Source: a virus. Taken from it: DNA of 31,226 nucleotides. Positions 19,950 to 28,003 of the stretch are shown here, in pieces. Position numbers and translations under genes: made by a program. Location of the stretch: positions 1 to 31,226 of IMG/VR virus record IMGVR_UViG_3300025168_000026. One strand, written 5' to 3'. Each line of letters begins with the position of its first letter. The first letter of the stretch is position 1. The notes under the pieces are model-generated. The model made no database searches and was not told the DNA's origin. It was given only the letters and a program-made list of their open reading frames with translations.

Positions 19950-20396
19950 TTAATCAACCCAAGTATAATAAACCCCTTGCTTTTTAGTAACTAATACCTG
20001 CTTTCTGTTTCCTTCTTTTTTATAAGAAACGTGTAACCATCTTGGTTCATCTCCAAATTCCCAAATCAATTGGTCAAAATCTAAATTGTCTTTGATGTAA
20101 TGAAACATTTCAAGATTTGTCTTTCCACCCATTGAATCTATGTCTATGGCTTCACCTTTCATATGTGATGATGTAATAGAGCCTTTTAAGGCAGTATTTA
20201 ATTCTAAAGACCTAAACATACTATTAACTCTAATTGGTCCTTCTACCCATTCTCTAAGTGGTTCAAAAACCCCTTCAGCTAATACTTCCATATTTTCAAT
20301 ATGTTCTTTTGTTGGCTTATTCTTTATGCCATTCTGTTGAGCATAATTTGAATTTGTTGCTTCCTTGTAAGAAATGTGTTTACTGATTCTTTTCAT
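19950..20396 (-). CDS. Endolysin-type peptidase M15A
   Basis: A 148-aa zinc peptidase of the M15A type that cuts peptidoglycan cross-links. The zinc site is visible as H78 and D85 in SSHMKGEAIDID (76-87) and H122 in RWLHVSY (119-125). VNSMFRSLELN (58-68) precedes it as usual. There is no signal peptide, so access to the wall needs a holin; two membrane proteins follow within 500 bases. Domain length equals the full protein, so there is no separate wall-binding domain. Confidence 0.87.
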   Translation of the reverse strand: MKRISKHISYKEATNSNYAQQNGIKNKPTKEHIENMEVLAEGVFEPLREWVEGPIRVNSMFRSLELNTALKGSITSSHMKGEAIDIDSMGGKTNLEMFHYIKDNLDFDQLIWEFGDEPRWLHVSYKKEGNRKQVLVTKKQGVYYTWVD

Positions 20397-20410
20397 AATT
20401 TATATATTTT

Positions 20411-20749
20411 TTATGGTCTTGGAACTTCTGCGTTTCTTGGAAATCCATAGAACTGATGAGCTGATGCATCGCCTGGATACACCTCATTGCTTCCAAAGTC
20501 TAAGGTATCAGATGACATTATATCATAAGCCACACCATCGTAGTAAATTGGAGGTGATATTTCGTGTCCATCTTTATCATAGGTTGCTGGAGTCTTTACC
20601 ACTTTTCCAATGTAAACAACTGCTTTTGTTCCGTTGATGTACTGCATTGATGTAACACCTTCTTCTGTTACTTCAGCCCATACATCTTTTGAAATTAAAT
20701 TATCTTTACCTTGTTGCTCTGTATCAAATACTGTTTTGTAAATATTCAT
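20411..20749 (-). CDS. Hypothetical structural-region protein (112 aa)
   Basis: It starts MNIYKTVFDTEQQGKDNLIS in a TAATG overlap with the LamG-like fibre gene, and ends YGFPRNAEVPRP. It is beta-rich, with ATYDKDGHEISPPIYYDGVA in the middle. Coupling to the fibre gene suggests a fibre chaperone or small virion protein. Family not recognised. Confidence 0.55.
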   Translation of the reverse strand: MNIYKTVFDTEQQGKDNLISKDVWAEVTEEGVTSMQYINGTKAVVYIGKVVKTPATYDKDGHEISPPIYYDGVAYDIMSSDTLDFGSNEVYPGDASAHQFYGFPRNAEVPRP

Positions 20750-21714
20750 TAAATTGTTGTTAAAGCTGTTAATTCTGCATCTGTTAGTGCTTCTTTGAAG
20801 ACTGCTAGTGCTTTTGTTTTACCGAAAAAGTGGCTAGTACCATTTAAGTCAAAATCTAAAGAATTTAAACTATTATTAGAGAAATTAGGATTATCCGTAT
20901 TGAAGTCTTTTAAAACACCATTGATAAACAACTTGATACCTGATGCTGAATAAGATACTGCAATTTTATTGTTATTGTCTTGCGAAATTCCTGTAGCATC
21001 TATGTTTGAAAAACCTGTTCCGTTTACCCTTATTATACCTGCTAACGTTCTAAATAATATGCTTATTCTGCTTGACCCACCAAGTAAAGAAATGTATCTA
21101 TTCGAGCCGCTATTAACCAAAGTCGCACCCTCAAAATATAGAGTTCCTTCTGTAGAATTTATCAAAGTAGAGTTCCCTGAACCACTTGCTAAATCTTGAA
21201 GCCTTGTGGATGATGCTCCTAAAGTGGGAATGTAACTTGTTGCGTAGGATTGTTGTTCTAATTGTCCTTTTGTAACTGTTCCAGTAACTGTACTTGTTAA
21301 AGTTCCAGCAGTAGCTGTAAAAGTAGCTGAAACTCTATCAGTTAGACTTGTGCCAACCAAACTACCAGTATGTGTGCCACTAAAGGTAATTGTGCCAGTT
21401 CCGTAAAATGAAACAGTATAAGTACTTGCTAATGTTGTATTATTTTGCGTTGATAATGTTTCAGAATTTAAATATATGTTGGTACTCTGTGGCTCAAGCA
21501 ACCAACTACCACATCCATTCTCATAATTTATTCTCGGTAAATTTGCGCCTTCAGTAACTATAATACCACTTGAATTAACTCTACTTCCATTTCCATTTCT
21601 TGAAAAAGTAAAATCCCCATCTCCGTTAGTTGGCTTAATGCTTAACATACTACCATTGTCGTATGCAGTTGGTGTAAGTAATATTGACGCTTTATCTAAT
21701 AAATTATCTGCCAT
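20749..21714 (-). CDS. Fibre/adhesin with LamG (concanavalin)-like C-terminal domain (321 aa)
   Basis: The N-terminus reads MADNLLDKASILLTPTAYDN, then FTFSRNGNGSRVNSSGII, CGSWLLEPQSTNIYLNS and a Ser/Thr-rich stretch (about 90-145). This resembles the head of phage fibre or carbohydrate-binding proteins. The last 150 residues have LamG-like features: TEGTLYFEGA, NNKIAVSYSASGIKLFINGV, and AVFKEALTDAELTAL, the typical closing helix. It probably binds a surface glycan of the host. It lies far from the tail operon, between connector and lysis genes, so it could decorate head or neck instead of tail. Confidence 0.68.
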   Translation of the reverse strand: MADNLLDKASILLTPTAYDNGSMLSIKPTNGDGDFTFSRNGNGSRVNSSGIIVTEGANLPRINYENGCGSWLLEPQSTNIYLNSETLSTQNNTTLASTYTVSFYGTGTITFSGTHTGSLVGTSLTDRVSATFTATAGTLTSTVTGTVTKGQLEQQSYATSYIPTLGASSTRLQDLASGSGNSTLINSTEGTLYFEGATLVNSGSNRYISLLGGSSRISILFRTLAGIIRVNGTGFSNIDATGISQDNNNKIAVSYSASGIKLFINGVLKDFNTDNPNFSNNSLNSLDFDLNGTSHFFGKTKALAVFKEALTDAELTALTTI

Positions 21715-21715
21715 A

Positions 21716-21907
21716 CTATTCTATTATTTCTAACTCGGTTAATGTTGCAGTTGTGCAAGTAACGTTTTCATAGTATGCTGCCCTGCCTTGTAAAGTAACT
21801 AATAATGCAGGTATAGCACTAGGAAAAGCAAATCGATAATAAATACTTCCCCATCCAATTTCCATAGGACTTCCCCACGCACTAGTATTATAAATTTCGT
21901 TTGCCAT
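21716..21907 (-). CDS. Small hypothetical virion-region protein (63 aa)
   Basis: It starts MANEIYNTSAWGSPMEIGWG and contains IPALLVTLQGRAAYYENV. It is hydrophobic and Gly/Ala rich with few charges. It is one base from the LamG-like gene and one base after the 27-aa gene, so it is part of the head-fibre operon. No family recognised. Confidence 0.55.
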   Translation of the reverse strand: MANEIYNTSAWGSPMEIGWGSIYYRFAFPSAIPALLVTLQGRAAYYENVTCTTATLTELEIIE

Positions 21908-21908
21908 T

Positions 21909-21992
21909 TTATTTTACAATTTTTTTCTTACTTTTCTTTTTTAAAAAAACCTTTAGCTTTTTAATATTCTTTTCTTTTGGTTTGTATATCAT
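21909..21992 (-). CDS. Very short basic peptide (27 aa)
   Basis: ATG 21992 overlaps the TGA of the connector gene (ATGA), and its TAA is one base before the next ATG, the same packing as proven genes around it. It reads MIYKPKEKNIKKLKVFLKKK and ends SKKKIVK, with 13 lysines in 27 residues. It could bind DNA or an acidic protein in the head, or be only a translational bridge between neighbours. Confidence 0.5.
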   Translation of the reverse strand: MIYKPKEKNIKKLKVFLKKKSKKKIVK

Positions 21993-22495
21993 AAAACCCA
22001 ACCATTAAAAGTTGCTTCATAACTTGGATAAATATCATCGTTTGTATTGCTAGTATATTCAGGATATGTAGTTTGATTAAAACTCATAAAATCAATGAAC
22101 CTTCTAGAATACCATTCTGCATTCGTTCTAGCCTTTTCTACCAAGAAATCAACTTCATTTTTATCTACTGAAACAGAATTTTCTGATGTATGTTTGAAAA
22201 CACCTCCTTGCTTAACCTGATATGCTGCGAATGGATAGTAGTTTGCCTGTGAATACCAAATTAACATTGGTACAATATAGTCATCTAAAATTGTTTTCCA
22301 TCTTGCATTTCCTACATCATCAATATTTGGCATTGCTACAGTTAAACCATTGTATAAATCTGTTCCCATAATCTGCTGAACGTCAATTTCTTGTGACAGC
22401 TTCACAAACTGAATAAACTTGTCAGTAGAGATATTACCATCCATTATAGAATTACGAACTAAATCTGTTCTGTTTATAAATAATACTGTTGCCAT
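21989..22495 (-). CDS. Putative head-tail connector / adaptor protein (168 aa)
   Basis: It lies directly after the portal gene, with no spacer. The helical N-terminus (MATVLFINRTDLVRNSIM, NISTDKFIQFVKLSQEIDVQ) is followed by IMGTDLYNGL and a central WYSQANYYPFAAYQVKQGGV. The 'Q.I.G..LY..L' pattern and this size match small adaptor proteins found after the portal in Bacteroidetes phages (DUF6712-like, by recollection). It would join portal to tail. Moderate confidence in the family, better in the role. Confidence 0.62.
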   Translation of the reverse strand: MATVLFINRTDLVRNSIMDGNISTDKFIQFVKLSQEIDVQQIMGTDLYNGLTVAMPNIDDVGNARWKTILDDYIVPMLIWYSQANYYPFAAYQVKQGGVFKHTSENSVSVDKNEVDFLVEKARTNAEWYSRRFIDFMSFNQTTYPEYTSNTNDDIYPSYEATFNGWVL

Positions 22496-24568
22496 TTATC
22501 TTCTTTTATTAGTTGGTAAAAATCCCTCGTCAGGCATATCAATTGGTCGCTTTGCAACTAATGGACTATTTTTTTCAGGTTTAAATCCTTGCTTTATTGC
22601 TTTGTTTACACTTATAGTTGGAGCAAGTGGACTTTTAATATCTATGCTTCCTTTTCCTTTCTTCATATAGGTCTTTCTCATCCAAAAATGGTGGCACGCA
22701 CCTCCTCCTTTGTAAAACCAAATGGAATAAGTATCTGCACCACGTGGTCCCCATCCTGCATTTACTGCTTGTTTACCCATCATTTCAATATCTTCTTTTC
22801 GATATATCTTTTTAGCTTTTACCATTTTAGAACAAAAATCTCTAGTAACATTTTCTCCTTCTTCATTAAAGGTATCTTTTAAAGGTGCATATTGATAACG
22901 AACTTTAAACTGTGTTCCATCTACATCTTCATCTTGTTCAGACTTAGCATTCGGTCTTGCTGTGCCTGTACTTACAAATTCCCATAACTTTGATAGTAAA
23001 CTTTTACCCTTTGTATTTAATTGGTCTATCTGATAATCTAGTGCTTCTTCTGCTTCATAATCAACTTTCCTTTCATCAATTAATTCCCATTCAGTTAAAT
23101 CTTCATCTTCACCAAATGATTCTAAACTTATTTCTTCTAGCTTAACACAATTAGGAACTTTCTTACCATCTTTGGTTTTCATACCCCTTTGCTCGTATCC
23201 ATCCCAACAAGGTGCTTTAAGTTCTTCGTGACTTATACAAGGCATAAAATAAACAACCCCTTCAACTTCGTGTTCGTGTGAACCTCCACAGCCCATTTCT
23301 TCAGCTACCTTTTCTGCTTCTTCTTTAGTTTCAAATGCTTCTTTTCCATCTATCATTTTAAGATTAAATTTCTGCATTTCAACACCTGTTTCTTCTTCAA
23401 TAGTTTCTTTGTCTTGAATTTCACTATCTACCTCAGTAAATTCTAAAGGCTGTAAGGTCGTAAAGTATAGGTTTAAGCTAATATTATTGTAAGATAGTAT
23501 ATTATCAAAAGAATCTATTAAAAGTTCCTGAAATGGTCTTATAACAGTATTGTCCATTAATAAGGAAGCAGTTTTTATTTCATCAGCATTGCTCGAAAAA
23601 CCTGAACTTGTTCTAATACCTAGTAAAAAAGGTGATACAACCCTATGTGCAACCTGTATCTTAGACTCTGCCTCATCTGATAAAAATTGATATTGGTTAT
23701 GTGCATCGCTTAGCTGAACAGGTGTTATTTCTGCTTGGCTTTCTTTATTGTCATTAAATGCTAAAATGAATTTCCCTGCGTTAGATGTCCCTGAAAATTT
23801 CTGTGCTATCTTAGTTTCTATTAATTGTCGTTCATTTTGGTTAGGTGTACCATTGTTAAAATTGATTAACATACTAGGTGCTAGACCATTAAGTATATTA
23901 TTCAAGTGATAGTTTGAAACTTCTTCTTCCAATTCTGCATATTGCAATCCACCTTGGTAATCTACAGGTGAATAGTAGTAAAAGCCTGATTTATAAGGTT
24001 TTATGTAATATATTTCTATATTTTCATTTGACATTCCAAAAGCAGGAATCCTTAATGGAACATCTGATTTTTTTATGTTTGCCCAATCTTTATAATAATA
24101 ATAAGCAGGTATTTCCCCATCATCATCACACTTTTCTGCCCTTAAAGTTTCAATAGGCATATGCTCAATCTGTGCAATAGTCTTTCTATCCTTAGAATAA
24201 ATAACTTGCATAGCACATTGACCCATTAATTTTAAGTCATAACACAATTTCCTTACTACATCTTTTTTAAACAAAGAAACCATTTGGGCATATTCATTTG
24301 GCTTTCTATTTGAATTGGTAGCATTTAAACCCCTACCATAAATAGCCTGACTAATTCCATTGATAGCAGCATTATTTGTTGGAGAACCATTATATCTGTC
24401 AATAAGATATTGAAAGTAGTTATTGTCTGCACCATATTCAATCCAATCTGCTCCATTTACTTCCTTAACTTCAGGACTTGTGTATGTACTTAAATTGACA
24501 AATCCAAATTCAGAAACCTTTGAATCTTTCTTGAATTGCCCATTACTATTTCTCATTTGTTTTTTCAT
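22496..24568 (-). CDS. Portal protein with C-terminal Cys/His modules, including a MuF-like region (690 aa)
   Basis: Residues 1-380 form the portal core: IEYGADNNYFQYLIDRYNGS (43-62), GISQAIYGRGL, a helix with KLCYDLKLMGQCAMQVIYS, then AHRVVSPFLLGIRTSSGFS (307-325). Three further modules follow. One is at 408-446, with GCGGSHEHEV and FMPCISH. The next is at 454-474, CWDGY to VPNC. The last is at 555-632, RDFCSKMVKAKKIYRKEDIE and GWGPRGADTYSIWFYKGGGA followed by CHHFW, which resembles the C-terminus of MuF-type head morphogenesis proteins. It forms the dodecameric DNA gate at one capsid vertex. The extra modules may act inside the head. It starts in ATGA overlap with the 118-aa gene. Confidence 0.82.
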   Translation of the reverse strand: MKKQMRNSNGQFKKDSKVSEFGFVNLSTYTSPEVKEVNGADWIEYGADNNYFQYLIDRYNGSPTNNAAINGISQAIYGRGLNATNSNRKPNEYAQMVSLFKKDVVRKLCYDLKLMGQCAMQVIYSKDRKTIAQIEHMPIETLRAEKCDDDGEIPAYYYYKDWANIKKSDVPLRIPAFGMSNENIEIYYIKPYKSGFYYYSPVDYQGGLQYAELEEEVSNYHLNNILNGLAPSMLINFNNGTPNQNERQLIETKIAQKFSGTSNAGKFILAFNDNKESQAEITPVQLSDAHNQYQFLSDEAESKIQVAHRVVSPFLLGIRTSSGFSSNADEIKTASLLMDNTVIRPFQELLIDSFDNILSYNNISLNLYFTTLQPLEFTEVDSEIQDKETIEEETGVEMQKFNLKMIDGKEAFETKEEAEKVAEEMGCGGSHEHEVEGVVYFMPCISHEELKAPCWDGYEQRGMKTKDGKKVPNCVKLEEISLESFGEDEDLTEWELIDERKVDYEAEEALDYQIDQLNTKGKSLLSKLWEFVSTGTARPNAKSEQDEDVDGTQFKVRYQYAPLKDTFNEEGENVTRDFCSKMVKAKKIYRKEDIEMMGKQAVNAGWGPRGADTYSIWFYKGGGACHHFWMRKTYMKKGKGSIDIKSPLAPTISVNKAIKQGFKPEKNSPLVAKRPIDMPDEGFLPTNKRR

Positions 24569-24921
24569 CTTACTGTGTATGTATTATCAAATCCATTGTA
24601 GGTAGTAAATTTACCTTCGTTTAAATCGTAATAATCATTGTTTGATTGGTCTATAGTTTGGTCTGTACAAAAAATTCTATCTCTATAAATTGTTTCACCT
24701 CCAACAATAAGCCTTAAATCATAAAAATGATTCTCTACTAATATTGGGTCAAATATATTATTAAAATTTAAGTAATTACCTGATGTTACTGCATTAGTAA
24801 TACTATAAGTTTTTACCACATTAGTGCTATCATCCCTAATTGATAACGTAAAAGTAGATACATAACTTCTAGGTATAATTGAAAGTGATTGTGCAGTTGC
24901 CGATGTTGTTAGTATAATCAT
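24565..24921 (-). CDS. Hypothetical virion-region protein (118 aa)
   Basis: First gene of the portal unit, six bases downstream of CGTTATA. It is beta-rich: MIILTTSATAQSLSIIPRSY, FTLSIRDDSTNVVKTYSI, FYDLRLIVGGETIYRDRIFC, and an Asp/Asn/Tyr-rich end. It may be a small tail or head-joining protein. I do not recognise the family. The stop overlaps the portal start (ATGA). Confidence 0.6.
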   Translation of the reverse strand: MIILTTSATAQSLSIIPRSYVSTFTLSIRDDSTNVVKTYSITNAVTSGNYLNFNNIFDPILVENHFYDLRLIVGGETIYRDRIFCTDQTIDQSNNDYYDLNEGKFTTYNGFDNTYTVR

Positions 24922-24927
24922 TATTTA

Positions 24928-24953
24928 TATAACGAAAAAAAACACCTAATTTG
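24928..24953 (-). promoter_or_regulatory. Candidate late promoter (CGTTATA motif), portal-lysis unit
   Basis: CGTTATATAAATAATG on the minus strand places the motif (24928-24934) six bases from the ATG at 24921. C followed by AAA lies 19 bases upstream of the CGT, as at 27748 and 30364. It stands directly after the terminator at 24969-24998, so a new transcript must start here. Confidence 0.62.
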
Positions 24954-24968
24954 TAAAATCAATTAAGC

Positions 24969-24998
24969 AAAAAAAAAGCACCCTAAAAAGGATGCCTT
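24969..24998 (-). terminator. Rho-independent terminator after the tail tube-like gene
   Basis: The minus-strand RNA pairs GCAUCC with GGGUGC (6 bp, one U-G), extended outward by G-U and two A-U pairs, around UUUUUA, followed by nine U. It lies 20 bases after the stop at 25018. Confidence 0.78.
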
Positions 24999-25017
24999 AA
25001 TTTTAACTAAATAAATA

Positions 25018-25554
25018 CTATGCAGTTGGGTCAATCTGTAATGCAGATGCTGTTACTGCTTGTGCTGCTGCTAAGAAATAAGGTGCAGTTTCTTCCATTC
25101 CTTCAAATGTTAAAGTGAAACCTGAAAGGTCTCCTGCGGCTGCTCCTGTGACAACAGTCCCTCCTGTTGCTTCCATTCCATTTTCAAATCCACAAAGGAA
25201 TCTGTTTGAATAATAGTCTTCAACTACAATATACGGACGTGATACTGCTAAAGTTTGCAATTCTGCTTGTGTTTTAGCATCCAAATATGTTAATGTTAGA
25301 TTTAAAGTTTGAGTATAAAAAGTAGTTCCATTTTCTCTAGAACTTGTTACAGTTGTTTCTAGAGATGAATTACCTTTTACATCAAATTCAAACCATACCG
25401 GTGCAGGTGAAGCGTCTGTAAATGTTGCTTCTTTTGTTGTGCCATCTACTGTAACACTAGCAATCGTTCCATAGTCTGCAAATAATACTTTCTTTATGCC
25501 TCCAAAGGCACTTTTACAAGGTAGTTTTCTACCTGTTGTTAATAGACAAGCCAT
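25018..25554 (-). CDS. Putative major tail tube protein (178 aa)
   Basis: The protein starts MACLLTTGRKLPCKSAFGGI. A beta-rich body with TTVTSSRENGTTFYTQTLNL, FLCGFENGMEATGGTVVTG and DLSGFTLTFEGMEETAPYFL fits the strand layout of tube proteins, where a 'G.T.TF.G.E...P.F' ending is common. It follows the major capsid gene, with a terminator on each side, so it gets its own dosage. Siphophage tube proteins are produced in high copy, which fits. A capsid-associated role is the alternative. Confidence 0.6.
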   Translation of the reverse strand: MACLLTTGRKLPCKSAFGGIKKVLFADYGTIASVTVDGTTKEATFTDASPAPVWFEFDVKGNSSLETTVTSSRENGTTFYTQTLNLTLTYLDAKTQAELQTLAVSRPYIVVEDYYSNRFLCGFENGMEATGGTVVTGAAAGDLSGFTLTFEGMEETAPYFLAAAQAVTASALQIDPTA

Positions 25555-25569
25555 TGATTTTTATGATTT

Positions 25570-25602
25570 AAAAAAAAAGGGTAAGTAGAATCCTACCTAC
25601 CC
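25570..25602 (-). terminator. Strong rho-independent terminator after the major capsid gene
   Basis: The minus-strand RNA pairs GGGUAGGUAG with CUACUUACCC (10 bp, one G-U) around GAUU, followed by nine U. It lies between the capsid and tail tube-like genes with no visible promoter after it, so the next gene depends on read-through or an unseen start. Confidence 0.85.
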
Positions 25603-25626
25603 CATTTTTATGATTATTAATTAATT

Positions 25627-26604
25627 CTAAGTATAAGAAACTATGTCAGAAGCAATTCCAAATTGAACTGCACTTGTAAATCTCATTACCATTCTTACAT
25701 TGTTACTTGCATCCAAATCTTGCATATCCAAAACCTTCACTTCTTGTGTTGAATTTAAAAGACCTGTTCCAAAATAAAAGTTAGAACGTTGTGCTGCAAA
25801 CATTTTGTTATCACTCATCCCAGGACATACAAATATTTTTACACCATTCACAGTTAATGAACCATTGTTCCACCATTGTGTCCCCATTCCTTGAACACCA
25901 TTTGCTCCAAGCCCCTGTGCTCCAAAACCTCCTAATGCTTGAACATAAAGTTTTGCTGCTTTTGAACCGATATACAAGAATAAATCTTCTTTTCCGTATA
26001 ATGCTGCAGGAATTGCTTCAACAACATCAGAAAGTTTTTGTACAATGTTAGCTGCTGTTAAAGCTACACCACCACCTATTGCTTGAGCTGCAGGAATATC
26101 CCCTGATGCTACTGCTGCTGCAATTAGTTTTTCAAACCCATCAAATGAATTGTTTGTTGCTGCAGTTGTATCACCTTGCCAAATACAAAATTCTGTATTC
26201 TGTGCTACTTCAGATGCAACGTGTGCAATCATAAAGTCTGAAAATTTAGGAGGTAAAGCCTGTCCTAAACCATAGCCCATTTGCTGAGATTCCCAATCGT
26301 TTACAAAGTCATATTTACATAATTGTAAATTAACTTGTAATTCAACAGGTTGGATAATTCTTTCAGTTAATGTAACAGAACTGTTTGGAGAAAAATCACA
26401 ACTTGCAGGACTTACTAGGTTTCCTGTTGCTAGTTTTTTGATTACTTCTTTGAAAGCAATGTTTGCTTTTACTGTTAAACCACCATCATCAATAGTAGAT
26501 GCCGAAAGTAAAGCTGCTGCGATGTACTCACCTGCAAATTCTCCTGAATATGAGGTAGTTATGTTTGTAGCTGTTGCTAATTGTACATTTTTTAAGTTAC
26601 TCAT
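25627..26604 (-). CDS. Major capsid protein
   Basis: A 325-aa protein starting MSNLKNVQLATATNITTSYS. It has a helical scaffold-like N-terminus, then FKEVIKKLATGNLVSPASCD, VNLQLCKYDFVNDWESQQMG, PPKFSDFMIAHVASEVAQNT and FCIWQGDT. This is followed by a Gly/Ala-rich loop (GGFGAQGLGANGVQGMGTQW) and a C-terminal LDASNNVRMVMRFTSAVQFG. Size, position after putative scaffold and decoration genes, and the 'E...W.G' and late 'VR...RF..AVQ.G' features fit an HK97-fold shell protein. It is followed by the strongest terminator of the late region. Confidence 0.82.
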   Translation of the reverse strand: MSNLKNVQLATATNITTSYSGEFAGEYIAAALLSASTIDDGGLTVKANIAFKEVIKKLATGNLVSPASCDFSPNSSVTLTERIIQPVELQVNLQLCKYDFVNDWESQQMGYGLGQALPPKFSDFMIAHVASEVAQNTEFCIWQGDTTAATNNSFDGFEKLIAAAVASGDIPAAQAIGGGVALTAANIVQKLSDVVEAIPAALYGKEDLFLYIGSKAAKLYVQALGGFGAQGLGANGVQGMGTQWWNNGSLTVNGVKIFVCPGMSDNKMFAAQRSNFYFGTGLLNSTQEVKVLDMQDLDASNNVRMVMRFTSAVQFGIASDIVSYT

Positions 26605-26628
26605 TTTTATTTTTTTTATTTATTATTA

Positions 26629-27048
26629 TTATGCTTCAGATGCCCAAATTCCAACTCCACCAATGATAGCATATTCAGTCAATGAAACAGACCTTAATAC
26701 AATGTAATCACCTTTTAAAGCAGTTGATTTAGTATTAATTACATCTTTGTCTAGAACTCCACTTGCTGAAAATACAGAACCCGAAAGTACTATACTACCA
26801 ATAATTTTGTTTGTGTTTTTTGGTGAAATAGATACAATGTTTGCTGCATCTGCACCTGTGTTTCTGAATAAGAAAGTAGAACCTAAATTTCCTGATGTAA
26901 TTAAAGGTAATCCAATTGTTAAACCATCAGTTGCAACATTATAGTCAACACCTGCTTTGCTTTCAGAAACATCCCCTGTTACTGTTACAGCAACTTGGCT
27001 AACTTTGTTGTATTCAACATCGTTTGATAAATAGTTAAATGTACTCAT
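26629..27048 (-). CDS. Putative capsid decoration/stabilisation protein (139 aa)
   Basis: A beta-rich, low-charge protein between the putative scaffold and the major capsid: MSTFNYLSNDVEYNKVSQVA, GLTIGLPLITSGNLGSTFLF, and an ending YAIIGGVGIWASEA. The Gly-rich 'EYAIIGGVG.W' end is typical of short beta-barrel virion proteins. The position suggests a head decoration protein, as in phages where it precedes the shell gene. No firm family. Confidence 0.55.
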   Translation of the reverse strand: MSTFNYLSNDVEYNKVSQVAVTVTGDVSESKAGVDYNVATDGLTIGLPLITSGNLGSTFLFRNTGADAANIVSISPKNTNKIIGSIVLSGSVFSASGVLDKDVINTKSTALKGDYIVLRSVSLTEYAIIGGVGIWASEA

Positions 27049-27049
27049 T

Positions 27050-27739
27050 TTATTGTTTGTTTAATTTGTTTAATACTCTGTCTAGTGTTGAAGTGAATTT
27101 TCCTTTTCCAAATTCAACTTTTTTAATTGTTTTACTTTCCCCTTCAGGATTGTGTTTTATTGGCTTAGAAGCAGGTTCTGATAATTCAGTTTTAACTTCT
27201 TGATTAACTTCTTCAGAAACTTTTTCAGAAAATTCTTCTTTTATGGTTCTTGATTTAGGCTGTCTAGATGCTTGTTCTTCCATTTCAACTTCATCTTCTT
27301 TTTCCATTTTACCTTCCTTGTCAGATTTTAAATCAGCAATCGCATCCTCAAGGTTTTGGATTTTATCTTCCATTTCTCTAAAAGTATCTTTAGTGACATA
27401 GTTTTCTTCATCCATCATTTTTTCTTCCTTTTCTTTTTTTTCTAAATCTTCAGTAATTTCTTTACCTTCTTCTGTTTCCTTTGCAGGAACTTCATCTGAT
27501 ACTTCTCTAATGTCTCCAATTGTACCTTCTTCTTCTACAACTACTAACCTACCATCTTCTAGTAAGTATTCGCCTACAGGCATTGCTACCTTCTCATCGT
27601 CAGTTACGATAAAAATTTCTTTTCCTTTTTCAAATGAGTCTGCACTTACTACAGTTCCATTTTCTAACTTCATTTCTTCAAGTTTTACCTCGATGTTTAG
27701 AAGCGTTTTAATTTGATTTAACATTTCAGTTGATTTCAT
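27050..27739 (-). CDS. Putative scaffolding protein (229 aa)
   Basis: A highly charged, Glu/Lys-rich protein. Residues 1-75 form a small beta domain (ENGTVVSADSFEKGKEIFIV, MPVGEYLLEDGRLVVVEEEG). From about 85 a long acidic helix begins (KKEKEEKMMDEENYVTKDTF, DKIQNLEDAIADLKSDKEGK), and the C-terminus is basic (GKGKFTSTLDRVLNKL). Such coiled, acidic proteins encoded just before the major capsid are usually assembly scaffolds. It starts eight bases after a CGTTATA motif and heads the capsid unit. Confidence 0.65.
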   Translation of the reverse strand: MKSTEMLNQIKTLLNIEVKLEEMKLENGTVVSADSFEKGKEIFIVTDDEKVAMPVGEYLLEDGRLVVVEEEGTIGDIREVSDEVPAKETEEGKEITEDLEKKEKEEKMMDEENYVTKDTFREMEDKIQNLEDAIADLKSDKEGKMEKEDEVEMEEQASRQPKSRTIKEEFSEKVSEEVNQEVKTELSEPASKPIKHNPEGESKTIKKVEFGKGKFTSTLDRVLNKLNKQ

Positions 27740-27747
27740 ATTATTTA

Positions 27748-27773
27748 TATAACGATTATTAATTTACTTTTTG
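27748..27773 (-). promoter_or_regulatory. Candidate late promoter (CGTTATA motif), capsid unit
   Basis: CGTTATATAAATAAT lies directly before the ATG at 27739, with CAAAAA beginning 19 bases upstream of the CGT. The 13 bases from CGT onward match the site at 24928 exactly. Confidence 0.62.
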
Positions 27774-27778
27774 CATTT

Positions 27779-27994
27779 TCAATTTTCTTCAAATGGATTA
27801 ATTCCGTTTTCTATTAGTATCTCTGCCCATTGTTCTTCATTGTCGTAATAGTCAATTTCAACCCAAGGAGTTTCTAAACATTGGGTAGGTAAAATAGAGC
27901 CATAAGCCTTTATTTCTGTTCTTGTGTTATCCCAACATATAAACCAAATTTCATTGGTTGGATAGCAAACACTTGTATTTTTTAATTCTTTCAT
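27779..27994 (-). CDS. Small acidic protein (71 aa)
   Basis: It starts MKELKNTSVCYPTNEIWFIC and ends AEILIENGINPFEEN. It is rich in Trp and acidic residues (CLETPWVEIDYYDNEEQWAE). It lies nine bases after the BspA-like gene and is the last gene of the protease unit. It may assist the preceding adhesin-like protein; the family is unknown. Confidence 0.55.
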   Translation of the reverse strand: MKELKNTSVCYPTNEIWFICWDNTRTEIKAYGSILPTQCLETPWVEIDYYDNEEQWAEILIENGINPFEEN

Positions 27995-28003
27995 ATTTAT
28001 TTT

